Below are positions 35,781 to 44,082 of a DNA stretch of 64,000 nt, in pieces. This stretch comes from Thiosocius sp963759055 (GTDB lineage Bacteria > Pseudomonadota > Gammaproteobacteria > Chromatiales > Chromatiaceae). The DNA lies in the NCBI GenBank assembly GCA_963759055.1, contig CAVWYD010000013.1:186001-250000 (forward strand), in the 5' to 3' direction. A program made the position numbers and the translations under genes. The number at the start of each line of letters is the position of its first letter. The stretch's first letter is position 1. The notes beneath the pieces are model-generated. The model had not been told where the DNA came from. It worked only from the letters and a program-made list of their open reading frames with translations, and made no database searches.

Positions 35781-36584
35781 TCAGTCGACTTTCTCGCTGT
35801 CCTGAAGCTGCATTTTGTGCAGTTCCTCGGCCGTGGAGATGATCTCACAGGAACCCAGATCATCGGGCACCTCGTCGTCGCCCGGCTCGAAGCCCATCTC
35901 CCGCATCGCCTCACACATGCGCTGCATCTTGTTCTCCATGACATGGACATGATCCAGCATGCAGTTGATGGCGTGCGCCACCGGGTCCGGCGCATCCGAA
36001 GTGACGCCGTAGGCATCGAAACCCATCTTGGACGCAATCTTTTCGCGGTGTTCCGTATCCACGACGGCGTCTTTGCGCTCGATCAAACGTCCCGGGACAC
36101 CAACCACGGTGCTGGCGTCCGGCACATCCCGGACCACGACGGCGTTGGACCCTATGCGCGCACCCCGGCCGATAACGATCGGACCCAGCACCTTGGCGCC
36201 GGCACCAACCACCACGTCGTCCAGCAGCGTCGGATGGCGCTTGCCCTTCTGCCAGCTGGTGCCGCCCAGGGTCACGCCATGATAGAGGGTGCAGTCATCG
36301 CCGATAATCGCGGTCTCCCCGATCACCACACCCATACCATGGTCGATGAAGAAACGGCGGCCGATGACGGCGGCCGGGTGGATCTCTATACCGGTCAGCC
36401 AGCGCGCGACATGCGACACAATCCGCGCCAGCAGTTTGGCACCGGCATGCCACAACCAGTGCGCAACCCGGTGAAACAACAGTGCATGCACACCCGGGTA
36501 CGCGGTCAGGATCTCCAGGGTGCTGCGGGCTGCGGGGTCGCGGTCATAAACGGCGCGTATGTCTTCCCGAATCGTGTCGAACAT
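35781..36584 (-). CDS. cysE: Serine O-acetyltransferase
   Basis: Makes O-acetylserine, the carbon skeleton for cysteine. It has an N-terminal helical domain (MFDTIREDIRAVYDRDPAA), then a left-handed beta-helix of hexapeptide repeats with GIEIHPAAVIGRRFFIDHG (catalytic His/Asp region), GETAIIGDDCTLYHGVTLGG and the closing VVGVPGRLIE. I start at the ATG at 36584 (267 residues); 17 upstream codons lack family similarity. The C-terminal 80 residues (AINCMLDHVHVMENKMQRMC) form an extra acidic helical tail. It sits between trmJ and iscR, so cysteine supply and desulfuration genes are neighbours. Confidence 0.94.
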   Translation of the reverse strand: MFDTIREDIRAVYDRDPAARSTLEILTAYPGVHALLFHRVAHWLWHAGAKLLARIVSHVARWLTGIEIHPAAVIGRRFFIDHGMGVVIGETAIIGDDCTLYHGVTLGGTSWQKGKRHPTLLDDVVVGAGAKVLGPIVIGRGARIGSNAVVVRDVPDASTVVGVPGRLIERKDAVVDTEHREKIASKMGFDAYGVTSDAPDPVAHAINCMLDHVHVMENKMQRMCEAMREMGFEPGDDEVPDDLGSCEIISTAEELHKMQLQDSEKVD

Positions 36585-36691
36585 GGATTGCACTGCGGAT
36601 GGCGACGAAAGACTCACCACTTTACTCAATTGCACGTTCTCAAACTAGCCGGGAACGCCTGTCGGCCTGAATACACGTCGCGAACAGCCTG

Positions 36692-37420
36692 TCAGGGATC
36701 ACGCCGCATCGATTTTCTGCCCTGCGCAGCACTGAGAATACCGCGCAGGATATTCACCTCCTCACTGTCCGGTGCCGCACGGTGAAACAGCCGGCGCAGG
36801 CGCCGCAACAACTTGTGCGCCCGAAGCTCGTCAGTGAAGCCGATCTCATCCAACGCCTGCTCGAGGTGGCGGAAAAACCCTTCCATCTCGGCGTTGCTGG
36901 CGACCGAACCATTTTCTTGCACGGCGGGCAACCGCCCGCCGGCCGCCTGCATCAGCTCGTAACTGAGCACCTGTACCGCCATGGCCACGTTGAGGGAGCT
37001 GTAATCGGGATTGGTCGGGATATGAACCAGATGAGTGCACAGATCCAGCTCGTCGTTGCTCAGGCCCGAGCTCTCGCGCCCAAACACGATCGAAACCGCC
37101 CCGGCCCTGGCCTCGGAAGCGGCCAACCGGGCGGCTTCCCTCGGGTCCACCACGGGCCATGCAACCGAGCGTAGGCGTGCGCTCGCACCTATCACGACGC
37201 GACAGTCGGAGACAGCATCTGCGAGGGAGTCCACAACCCTGGCACTCGCCAGCACATCGTCTGCGCCCGATGCCCGTGCGGTGGCCTCCGCGCAGGGAAA
37301 CTCACGCGGAGCAACCAGCACCAGCTCTGTGAGGCACATGTTCTTCATGGCGCGGGCAGCCGCGCCGATGTTTCCGGGATGAGTGGTATGCACCATCACG
37401 ATGCGGACGTTCTGAATCAT
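36692..37420 (-). CDS. trmJ: tRNA (cytidine/uridine-32-2'-O)-methyltransferase TrmJ
   Basis: SPOUT-class enzyme that methylates ribose 32 in the anticodon loop. The 242-residue protein shows the start IVMVHTTHPGNIGAAARAMKN, the SPOUT knot motifs SIVFGRESSGLSNDELDLC and VHIPTNPDYSSLNVAMAVQV, and a helical C-terminal extension typical of TrmJ. It lies upstream of cysE-iscR-iscS-iscU as in many Gammaproteobacteria and is divergent from suhB, with 77 bp between the starts. Confidence 0.95.
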   Translation of the reverse strand: MIQNVRIVMVHTTHPGNIGAAARAMKNMCLTELVLVAPREFPCAEATARASGADDVLASARVVDSLADAVSDCRVVIGASARLRSVAWPVVDPREAARLAASEARAGAVSIVFGRESSGLSNDELDLCTHLVHIPTNPDYSSLNVAMAVQVLSYELMQAAGGRLPAVQENGSVASNAEMEGFFRHLEQALDEIGFTDELRAHKLLRRLRRLFHRAAPDSEEVNILRGILSAAQGRKSMRRDP

Positions 37421-37497
37421 GCCGGCAAGCTTATCAAACGCGCCCTCTCAGACCCGCGCCTTTCCGATCGACCGTATTTCCCGTATCCTCGCGCGCC

Positions 37498-38295
37498 ATG
37501 AATCCGACTACCAATATCGCCGTACGCGCCGCCCGCCAGGCCGCCAATGTCATCATGCGTTCCTTCAGCCGCCTCGACAGCCTCACAGTCTCCGAAAAGG
37601 ACGTGAACGATTTTGTGAGCGAGATCGACCGCAACGCCGAGAGCGCGATCATCGATACCATCCACAAGGCCTATCCCGGGCATGCAATCCTTGCCGAGGA
37701 GAGCGGCGAGCACGGCAAGGATGACTTCCAGTGGGTCGTCGACCCGCTGGATGGCACGACCAACTACCTGCACGGCTTCCCACAGTTCGCGATCTCCATC
37801 GCGCTGATGCACAGGGGTCGACTGGAGAGCGCAGTGGTTTACGACCCGTTGCGCGACGAGATGTTCACCGCCGACCGCGGTGGTGGCGCCCTGCTGAATG
37901 ACCGCCGCTTGCGCGTGACCGATCAGAAGGTCCTCAAAGGTGCGCTGCTTGGTACCGGCATACCCTACCGGGACCAGCGCTACATAGACGCCTACCTGGG
38001 CATGCTGAAAGACTTCACCCAGGAAACCGCCGGGATTCGTCGGCCCGGTTCGGCCGCGCTTGATTTCGCCTATGTCGCCGCGGGTCGGCTCGACGGTTTC
38101 TGGGAACTCGGCCTCTCGGTGTGGGACTTCGCTGCGGGCGCACTGCTGGTCGAGGAGGCCGGCGGCGTGGTCAGCGACATCGCCGGCGGAAGCCGGCACC
38201 TGGAGACGGGCAACGTGATTACCGCGAATATCCGGCTGCACGGGAAGATGGTCGACACCATCCGGCCGCACCTGCCCAGCGGCCTGAGTGCCTGA
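37498..38295 (+). CDS. suhB: Inositol-1-monophosphatase family protein SuhB
   Basis: Mg-dependent phosphatase of inositol monophosphates; in E. coli it also takes part in rRNA antitermination. The 265-residue protein carries the metal-site motifs AEESGEHG, WVVDPLDGTTNYLHGFPQF and WDFAAGALLVEEAGG. It starts MNPTTNIAVRAARQAAN. No inositol pathway gene is adjacent. The 77-bp divergent gap with trmJ presumably holds both promoters, though none is clear. Confidence 0.95.
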   Translation: MNPTTNIAVRAARQAANVIMRSFSRLDSLTVSEKDVNDFVSEIDRNAESAIIDTIHKAYPGHAILAEESGEHGKDDFQWVVDPLDGTTNYLHGFPQFAISIALMHRGRLESAVVYDPLRDEMFTADRGGGALLNDRRLRVTDQKVLKGALLGTGIPYRDQRYIDAYLGMLKDFTQETAGIRRPGSAALDFAYVAAGRLDGFWELGLSVWDFAAGALLVEEAGGVVSDIAGGSRHLETGNVITANIRLHGKMVDTIRPHLPSGLSA

Positions 38296-38420
38296 CATGT
38301 TGGTCGATGGGGGTGAAAACTCACGGCAAACCCGGACCTAAATTAATTGTTGCCGGGCCCAATAAGCCGTGTTAACAATCAATCCTCATTATAAGAATGA
38401 TGTATGAGGATGGATTCCGC

Positions 38421-38765
38421 ATGAGGCTGAAGCCTTACCTGACGTCGATGCTGATGCCGCCAGTGGGCGCCTGCCGCTACGGTTGCGGCACCAGTTGCGC
38501 GGCGCCGGTCACCGTCTTCTGGTTGTTCGGCCTGGTCAGTGTGATCTACGGATTCCTTGGCGGCCCCACTGGCGAGGTGGGGATCAGCTGGTACACCGTC
38601 GGACTCGGCCTCGCGATGTGGGGTATTGCTGCAGTCTGGACCCTGCTGACCATGCAGGGCGTCGAGGCCGATCGTTGTCACGGCGTAGTGAGCCCGCGCG
38701 ATCATCACGCCGAGCCCGAGGATTCCGAGCCCGATTCCTTCGACGAGATAAAAAAGGCGCACTGA
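38421..38765 (+). CDS. Small membrane protein with a cysteine-rich N-terminus, unknown function
   Basis: A 114-residue protein. A 30-residue head contains CRYGCGTSC, two hydrophobic helices follow (about 30-49 and 57-79), and the tail is acidic and His-containing (SPRDHHAEPEDSEPDSF). The three closely spaced Cys could bind metal or form disulfides; this is inference. I chose the ATG at 38421, which follows a GAGGAT site; an upstream ATG at 38397 is also in frame. It is followed at once by a strong bidirectional terminator. No family recognised. Confidence 0.65.
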   Translation: MRLKPYLTSMLMPPVGACRYGCGTSCAAPVTVFWLFGLVSVIYGFLGGPTGEVGISWYTVGLGLAMWGIAAVWTLLTMQGVEADRCHGVVSPRDHHAEPEDSEPDSFDEIKKAH

Positions 38766-38781
38766 GTGTCGGCAGAAAAGC

Positions 38782-38809
38782 AAAAAAGCCCGCCGCGTGC
38801 GGGCTTTTT
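38782..38809. terminator. Strong bidirectional intrinsic terminator
   Basis: AAAAAAGCCCGC (38782-38793) pairs with GCGGGCTTTTT across a CGCGT loop, with A-run and T-run on both sides. It can end transcription of the small membrane protein gene and of the convergent APS kinase gene. Confidence 0.9.
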
Positions 38810-38814
38810 CATGA

Positions 38815-40539
38815 TCAGGACTCGATATATCCCTCTTTGAGCAGATACAGGTAGATTTCCTGGGCGGCCTCCATCGGGCTGACGTTCGCCGTGTCAATCG
38901 TCAGCTCGGCCCGTTCCGGCACCTCGTACGGATCACTGATACCGGTGAATTCGGGTATGAGCCCCTTTCTTGCCTTCGCATACAGGCCCTTGCGATCGCG
39001 TCCCTCGCACACCTCCAGCGGCGTCGCGACATGAATCTCGATGAAAGCGCCTTGGTCCTCGATCATCTCCCGCACCGCGCGGCGGGTCTCCGTATAGGGC
39101 GCTATGGGCGCACAGATGGCGATACCGCCGTTCTTGGTGATTTCACTGGCGACGTAACCGATACGCCGGATATTGAGATCGCGGTGCTTCTTCGAGAATC
39201 CGAGTTCGCTGGAAAGATTCTGCCGCACGATGTCACCGTCGAGCAGGGTCGCCGGTCGGCGGCCGCCTTCCACCAGCTTTCCGTAGATGATCTTTGCCAA
39301 CGTGGATTTGCCCGACCCGGACAGGCCGGTGAAGAAGAGCGTCATACCCTGTCGGTTGCGCGGCGGGCACACGTTGCGTAACTCGTCCACCACCTCGGGG
39401 TAGCTGAACCACTCCGGCGGCTCTTCACCCATCGCCAGATCCTGTGTCAACTGGGCATCGGTGTATTCGACACCCTCCAACCCCTTCTGCTCGATCTCGG
39501 ACACACCCATGAATTTTTGCCTGGACGGCACGTATTGATGCGGTTCCACATGCACAATCTCTATCCCTAGGCGGTGTGCGTGCGCATCGATCAGCACGCA
39601 CGATTCGGTCGTGTCGTAGAAAGGGGCATCGTCGCCCTGCACCGGTGGCGGACCGGCATGCTTGGGGCCCACGATCATATGGGAGCAGCCGTAGTTCTGA
39701 TGCACGATCGCGTGCCACAGTGCCTCGCGGGGCCCTGCCATCCGCATCGCCAGAGGCAGCAAGGACAAGATCGCCAGGTTGTGCGGAAAATGGCGCCGTA
39801 TCGCCTGGTAGCAGTGCACCCGGGCGTAGTACTGCAGGTCTCCCGGCTTGGTCATACCTACCGTCGGATGCAGCAGGATGTGCGCCTGAAGCTCCTTGGC
39901 AACCTTGAGGGCTATCTCGCGCTGCAGCCGATGTATGGGCTTGCTGGTCTGAAAGGCCACCACCCGCCGCCAGCCTGATTTGTTGAACAGCGCCCGCATC
40001 TCGCGCGGCGTATCCCAGAGATTCTCGAAATCATGGTGCACAGGCGCCTGGACACCCTCGATCCGCCCACCGATGTAGACCGGGTTGACCGATTGCATCA
40101 GATAGCGCACCCCCGGGTGCGATTCATCCGCGGTGCCATACAGCTTTTCGGCCTCGCGCCGCCGATCAGGCTGCCAGATATCCTCCACGGTCAGAACAGC
40201 GGGCATGAAGCCTTCACCGTCACGCAACGCAAGCCTGTCGCCGACCGACAGCTTCTCCGCGAACTGTTCGGTGACATCGAGCACGATAGGCACCGGCCAC
40301 AGGGTCCCGTCCGGAAGACTCAGTGAGTCGAGCACGGCCTCATAGGCGGCCTGGCCCATGAAACCGGTCAGCGGGGTGAAGGCGCCGTTGATCAGCAGCT
40401 CCAGGTCGCACAACTGGCGCTGGGAGAGCGTGAGCGACGGAAAGCCGCCGGAGGTCTGCTTCAGTTCCTCGGCCTGATCGGGTTCCACCAGCAGATCGAC
40501 CAGCTGTTCACTGCCATGCGGTTGCACTTTGAACGTCAT
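38815..40539 (-). CDS. cysC: Two-domain APS kinase with ATP-sulfurylase-like N-terminal domain (usually annotated bifunctional Sat/CysC)
   Basis: Phosphorylates adenylylsulfate to PAPS. The N-terminal 380 residues are ATP-sulfurylase-like, but key motifs are changed: QTSKPIHRLQ has Gln206 where sulfurylases have the second His of HxxH, and VGPKHAGPP replaces the GRDHAG motif. The C-terminal kinase domain is intact, with Walker A GLSGSGKST, DGDIVRQNLSSELGFS, and APIAPYTETRR. This matches the T. denitrificans two-domain hexameric protein, which is an APS kinase without sulfurylase activity. It probably serves PAPS formation only. The 574-residue length fits that family. Confidence 0.9.
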   Translation of the reverse strand: MTFKVQPHGSEQLVDLLVEPDQAEELKQTSGGFPSLTLSQRQLCDLELLINGAFTPLTGFMGQAAYEAVLDSLSLPDGTLWPVPIVLDVTEQFAEKLSVGDRLALRDGEGFMPAVLTVEDIWQPDRRREAEKLYGTADESHPGVRYLMQSVNPVYIGGRIEGVQAPVHHDFENLWDTPREMRALFNKSGWRRVVAFQTSKPIHRLQREIALKVAKELQAHILLHPTVGMTKPGDLQYYARVHCYQAIRRHFPHNLAILSLLPLAMRMAGPREALWHAIVHQNYGCSHMIVGPKHAGPPPVQGDDAPFYDTTESCVLIDAHAHRLGIEIVHVEPHQYVPSRQKFMGVSEIEQKGLEGVEYTDAQLTQDLAMGEEPPEWFSYPEVVDELRNVCPPRNRQGMTLFFTGLSGSGKSTLAKIIYGKLVEGGRRPATLLDGDIVRQNLSSELGFSKKHRDLNIRRIGYVASEITKNGGIAICAPIAPYTETRRAVREMIEDQGAFIEIHVATPLEVCEGRDRKGLYAKARKGLIPEFTGISDPYEVPERAELTIDTANVSPMEAAQEIYLYLLKEGYIES

Positions 40540-40579
40540 TGTCCGTCACTCACTTCATGAAAATGAACCAAAACACACC

Positions 40580-41773
40580 TCAGGTCAGAGACAAGAGCGC
40601 AGAGACCAGCAGATCGTTGTCGTAATAAGGGGCACTCTGCTTGCTGATCAGTTTCACATCAATCAGCTCTATACCCAGGTCATGCAAAAACTGCGTGGAC
40701 ACGCCCCCCGGATACTGCCCGTTTCCGCTGTCAAGCAGGACGAAATTCAACAGCTTTTCGTTTCCGCAGTCATCCGGGACATCTGCGCGCAGCTGATCGA
40801 GCAAGGCTTGCACGGTCTGCTCGAAATCCATCCCGATCTGTTCCGGATCTGAGCCCAGATTAGGTATTAATACCTTCGGGCAATCGTTGCTGGCGACCGC
40901 CCGCCCAACCCCGGCCGGCACAAGATTGGCAAGCACACTGGTATAAAAACTGCCCGGTGGATAACAAATCAGCTCTGCATCTCTGATCAGCTTGCGGTTC
41001 TTTTTTCTCAGTTGCGCAGCTGCAGGCACAAAGCTGTCACGATTCCCTGAAAGATAAAGTCGCGTGATGGGGGATGTCAGCGGCATGACTTCTTTGCCGG
41101 TAAGCCTGTGCTGACCAATCACCTGGGTACCGTCGGCAAGATCGGCCGCCAGATGAAGATCGTCATTCACGATCGCACGCACGGTGCCCTGCACATTCAC
41201 CAGTTTGGAAAACAGATAGATGATGGGATCCAGGTGATGATGATTATTCAGGTAACCGCCGACCAGGATCAGGTTGCCGATGCTCGCGCCGCGAAGATCG
41301 AATGCCCCCGGCATGGCCTCCAGAAAATATCCCAGCTGATTGCGTATCAGCCGCCGCATCGGATTCGGCACGGCGGTTATCCGCTCCGATTTACCCTGGG
41401 CCATGGCCTCGAGCCTGGCCCGAAGGTCCTGATTGTCGGCATCTTTTGGAAACCGGTAGGTAAAAAGCTCGTATACCTCCGGATGCCCGAGGACCGTCTC
41501 GTCGGCAAGCGCCATGAGCCGACTGCGCAGATCCCCTATGGAAGGCATATCGAATGCCTGGCGCAATTCCGCCGAACTGCCGCCCGAATCAAAAGGCGTC
41601 ACCAGATGGATGGAATTATGCGTGTAGCTCTTGAGCGTCTTGCACAGACCGTTGAGCGCCGAGCCGCCGCTGAAAAACAGGATACGCGGCCCCAGTTCCG
41701 GTATTTTATGATAGCGGCTGATGCGCAGCGCATCCGGTATCTCTACCGTCCGGACAACCCGGATTCTTGACAT
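40580..41773 (-). CDS. CofD-like protein of the GAK-type cluster
   Basis: A 397-residue member of the CofD/YvcK superfamily, whose members bind nucleotide sugars or transfer phospho-lactate-type groups. Visible motifs are the nucleotide-binding loop FFSGGSALNGL (34-43) and TPFDSGGSSAEL (60-70), and later LVGGYLNNHHHLDP. These resemble the GG and DGGSS motifs of YvcK/CofD. I chose the ATG at 41773 (MSRIRVVRTVEIP); the longer frame adds 28 unconserved residues. It is divergent from the Nudix-led operon, with 193 bp between starts. Its substrate is unknown. It corresponds to the family curated as GAK-system CofD-like. Confidence 0.85.
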   Translation of the reverse strand: MSRIRVVRTVEIPDALRISRYHKIPELGPRILFFSGGSALNGLCKTLKSYTHNSIHLVTPFDSGGSSAELRQAFDMPSIGDLRSRLMALADETVLGHPEVYELFTYRFPKDADNQDLRARLEAMAQGKSERITAVPNPMRRLIRNQLGYFLEAMPGAFDLRGASIGNLILVGGYLNNHHHLDPIIYLFSKLVNVQGTVRAIVNDDLHLAADLADGTQVIGQHRLTGKEVMPLTSPITRLYLSGNRDSFVPAAAQLRKKNRKLIRDAELICYPPGSFYTSVLANLVPAGVGRAVASNDCPKVLIPNLGSDPEQIGMDFEQTVQALLDQLRADVPDDCGNEKLLNFVLLDSGNGQYPGGVSTQFLHDLGIELIDVKLISKQSAPYYDNDLLVSALLSLT

Positions 41774-41906
41774 AGTCCCTGTTTCTCTTTTGCACATACC
41801 CACGGGGTACCGCCCGAAGATTAACCCAGGCAGGCGGGTATTGTCCTTTCTGAACAAGAATCCGGTGCACGAACCTGAACTGGCTCAGAACGAGCGGAAA
41901 AAACCA

Positions 41907-41949
41907 TTCAGACCGTTATGATATGGTGCTATAAAAACTTGTGACACAA
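41907..41949 (+). promoter_or_regulatory. Candidate promoter and palindromic operator of the GAK-type operon
   Basis: TTCAGA (41907-41912) and TATAAA (41930-41935) lie 17 bp apart, a fair sigma-70 match ending 31 bp before the Nudix start. The near-perfect palindrome TTGTGACACAA (41939-41949) falls at the expected transcription start, where a repressor could bind. It is read by eye and unconfirmed. Confidence 0.35.
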
Positions 41950-41966
41950 ATCTGTAACACCGGTGC

Positions 41967-42461
41967 ATGCTCGAACTGACACCCGAAATTAGAAATGCGG
42001 CGCGCGCCCTGATCATTCGACAGGACCGGATCCTGCTGCTGCGCAAAGAGGGTGGCGGTCGGGCCGAGCGTTTCGCCCTTCCCGGCGGCGCACAAGACCC
42101 GGGCGAGTCGCTGACGGACGCGCTCAACAGGGAATGTATCGAGGAAATCGGTACCACGGTGGATGCAGCTGAGCTCGTCCACGTCGCCGACTTCATCAAG
42201 CTGAGAGACACCCAACCGCCCACCCGCCGGCATGTGGTCGATTTTCTGTTTCGTTGCACGGTTCCCGATGACTATTTGCCACGCAATGGCGAAAGACCGG
42301 ACAGGCACCAGGTCGAGGTGCTCTGGGTGAAACTCGCGATGTTGGAACAGACGCCCCTCTTCCCACAATATCTTTCGAGCTGCATCCCCAAGCTCGGGAA
42401 CGCGAACGGGACGCTCTATCTCGGAAAATTCGATGACCATGCAGCTCCCCAAGAGCATTAG
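41967..42461 (+). CDS. Nudix hydrolase
   Basis: A 164-residue pyrophosphohydrolase of unknown substrate (nucleoside diphosphate linked to another group). A complete Nudix box is present: GAQDPGESLTDALNRECIEE followed by IG, matching G-x5-E-x7-RE-x2-EE-x-G. The N-terminus (NAARALIIRQDRILLLRKE) is typical. It is the first gene of the plus-strand cluster, and its last 29 bp overlap the next gene, so translation is probably coupled. Hydrolysing a nucleotide-linked intermediate would fit the surrounding kinases and phosphatases; that is inference. Confidence 0.88.
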   Translation: MLELTPEIRNAARALIIRQDRILLLRKEGGGRAERFALPGGAQDPGESLTDALNRECIEEIGTTVDAAELVHVADFIKLRDTQPPTRRHVVDFLFRCTVPDDYLPRNGERPDRHQVEVLWVKLAMLEQTPLFPQYLSSCIPKLGNANGTLYLGKFDDHAAPQEH

Positions 42462-44082
42462 AGACAACCTGCGTTTCCTGAGCGTCGAGGTCGATTCACA
42501 GGTCGCCAACCTGCAGAAATTTTTCAAGACGCCGACGGCGGCAATCGCGCGACGCATCCTCGATCGCAGCGGTTATGCGTACAATCTCAAGATGCGCATC
42601 CATACCAGCTGTCTGGAGCAGCTCGCGCGCCGCAAGAAAAACGGACGCGCAGATACGCTCGCCCTGCGCTCGGTGGAGTTCATTGCTACCAACCTGGAAC
42701 GGATCACCGAGCTCTGTCGCGACTGTATCAAGCAGATGGAATACGTCACGGACATCGAGTGCACCAAGCCGAAGGCTTATGGGCCGATGCTCGGGCGTGT
42801 CAGACGTGGTATCGAGCTGGTAGGACCGGCGATCGAAGACAACGACACCGGATTGGCGCTCAAGATCGGACAGATCGAGGCAAAACTCGACAGTGACTAC
42901 GACAAGCTGCGGCATCACTATATCAAGGCGCTAAAGCAGCGAAGGAACACAGAGCAGCTGGCGGGTGCGCTGTTTGTGGCCCACAGCGTCGAACAGATGG
43001 GCGACGCCCTGCTCGATATCAGCGAGTCCATCCTCTCCGCCAACCTCGGGCAGCCTGTCAACTTAGAGCGTTATCACTCGCTCGAAGACTCGGTGGAGAT
43101 GCTGGAGACCGACGAAGACCTCGGGGATGTGCAGATTCAACGGATCGCCGACACACGTTCAGGCAGCGCCATCTCCGGCATCAGCGCATCGGACAGCAAG
43201 GATGATGAGTACATCGCTATCTTCAAGGACGGGGAGAAGCGCAAACTCAAGGAGGAGCGCCAGGGCGTGGAGAGCTGGCATGAAATCTACCCCGGGCTGG
43301 CACCCAAGATACTCTCGTACAAAAAACGCGGCCAGTCCGCCGCCCTGCTGATCGAGCATCTGCCCGGTCTCACCTTTGAGCAGATCCTGTTGAACGAACC
43401 CCCGGAACTGCTGCAGGAGACGCTCGACCAACTGGGCAAAACACTGAAATCGGTCTGGCGCGAGACGCACACCAAGCAGCCCGTTTCCGCAGACTTCATG
43501 CAGCAGCTGGAAAAGCGTCTGGACGATGTCTACAAGATCCACCCCGAATTTCAGCAGGGCAGGAGCGAGATCTGCGGCCTGGACATCCCTTCGTTCGATA
43601 CGCTGGTCGAGAAAGCAGGGGCATATGAAAAGCGTCTCAAGGCCCCTTTCTCCGTCTACATCCACGGTGACTTCAACGTCGACAACATCATCTATGACCC
43701 GATGGAGCAGCGGATCAACTTCATCGATCTGCACCGCTCGCGCTACATGGACTATGTGCAGGACGTCTCGGTGTTCATGGTTTCCAACTACCGCCTGCAG
43801 ATCCTCGATGCCCCGCTGCGCCGCCGGATCATGGCGCTGGCAAAGGACTTTTACGCCATGGCGAGGCGCTACGCCGACAAGGCGGGCGATGAAACCTTCG
43901 AATTGCGGCTGGCCCTGGGGCTGGCACGTTCCTTCGCAACCTCCACACGCTTCATACTGGACAAATCACTCGCCCGCAGCATGTTTTTGCGGGCCCGCTT
44001 CCTGATCGAGCAGGTGCTCGCGGCCAACCCGAAAAAGGCCGGCAGTTTCAAGATTCCCGTGAAGGAGATATTCGTTGGCTGA
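42433..44082 (+). CDS. PhoU-like helical domain fused to an APH-type kinase
   Basis: A 549-residue fusion. Residues about 1-230 are all-helical with PhoU-like patterning (SVEFIATNLERITELCRDCI; VAHSVEQMGDALLDISESI, resembling the PhoU E/DxxxD-type repeats). Residues about 250-540 form an aminoglycoside-phosphotransferase-like kinase: IEHLPGLTFEQI, catalytic HGDFNVDNIIYD (His 411), then INFIDLHRSRYMDYVQD with the metal-binding Asp. The phosphate acceptor is unknown. The start overlaps the Nudix gene by 29 bp and the stop overlaps the ATP-grasp gene. An alternative ATG lies two codons in. The fusion suggests kinase control by phosphate or by a PhoU-type partner. Confidence 0.85.
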   Translation: MTMQLPKSIRDNLRFLSVEVDSQVANLQKFFKTPTAAIARRILDRSGYAYNLKMRIHTSCLEQLARRKKNGRADTLALRSVEFIATNLERITELCRDCIKQMEYVTDIECTKPKAYGPMLGRVRRGIELVGPAIEDNDTGLALKIGQIEAKLDSDYDKLRHHYIKALKQRRNTEQLAGALFVAHSVEQMGDALLDISESILSANLGQPVNLERYHSLEDSVEMLETDEDLGDVQIQRIADTRSGSAISGISASDSKDDEYIAIFKDGEKRKLKEERQGVESWHEIYPGLAPKILSYKKRGQSAALLIEHLPGLTFEQILLNEPPELLQETLDQLGKTLKSVWRETHTKQPVSADFMQQLEKRLDDVYKIHPEFQQGRSEICGLDIPSFDTLVEKAGAYEKRLKAPFSVYIHGDFNVDNIIYDPMEQRINFIDLHRSRYMDYVQDVSVFMVSNYRLQILDAPLRRRIMALAKDFYAMARRYADKAGDETFELRLALGLARSFATSTRFILDKSLARSMFLRARFLIEQVLAANPKKAGSFKIPVKEIFVG

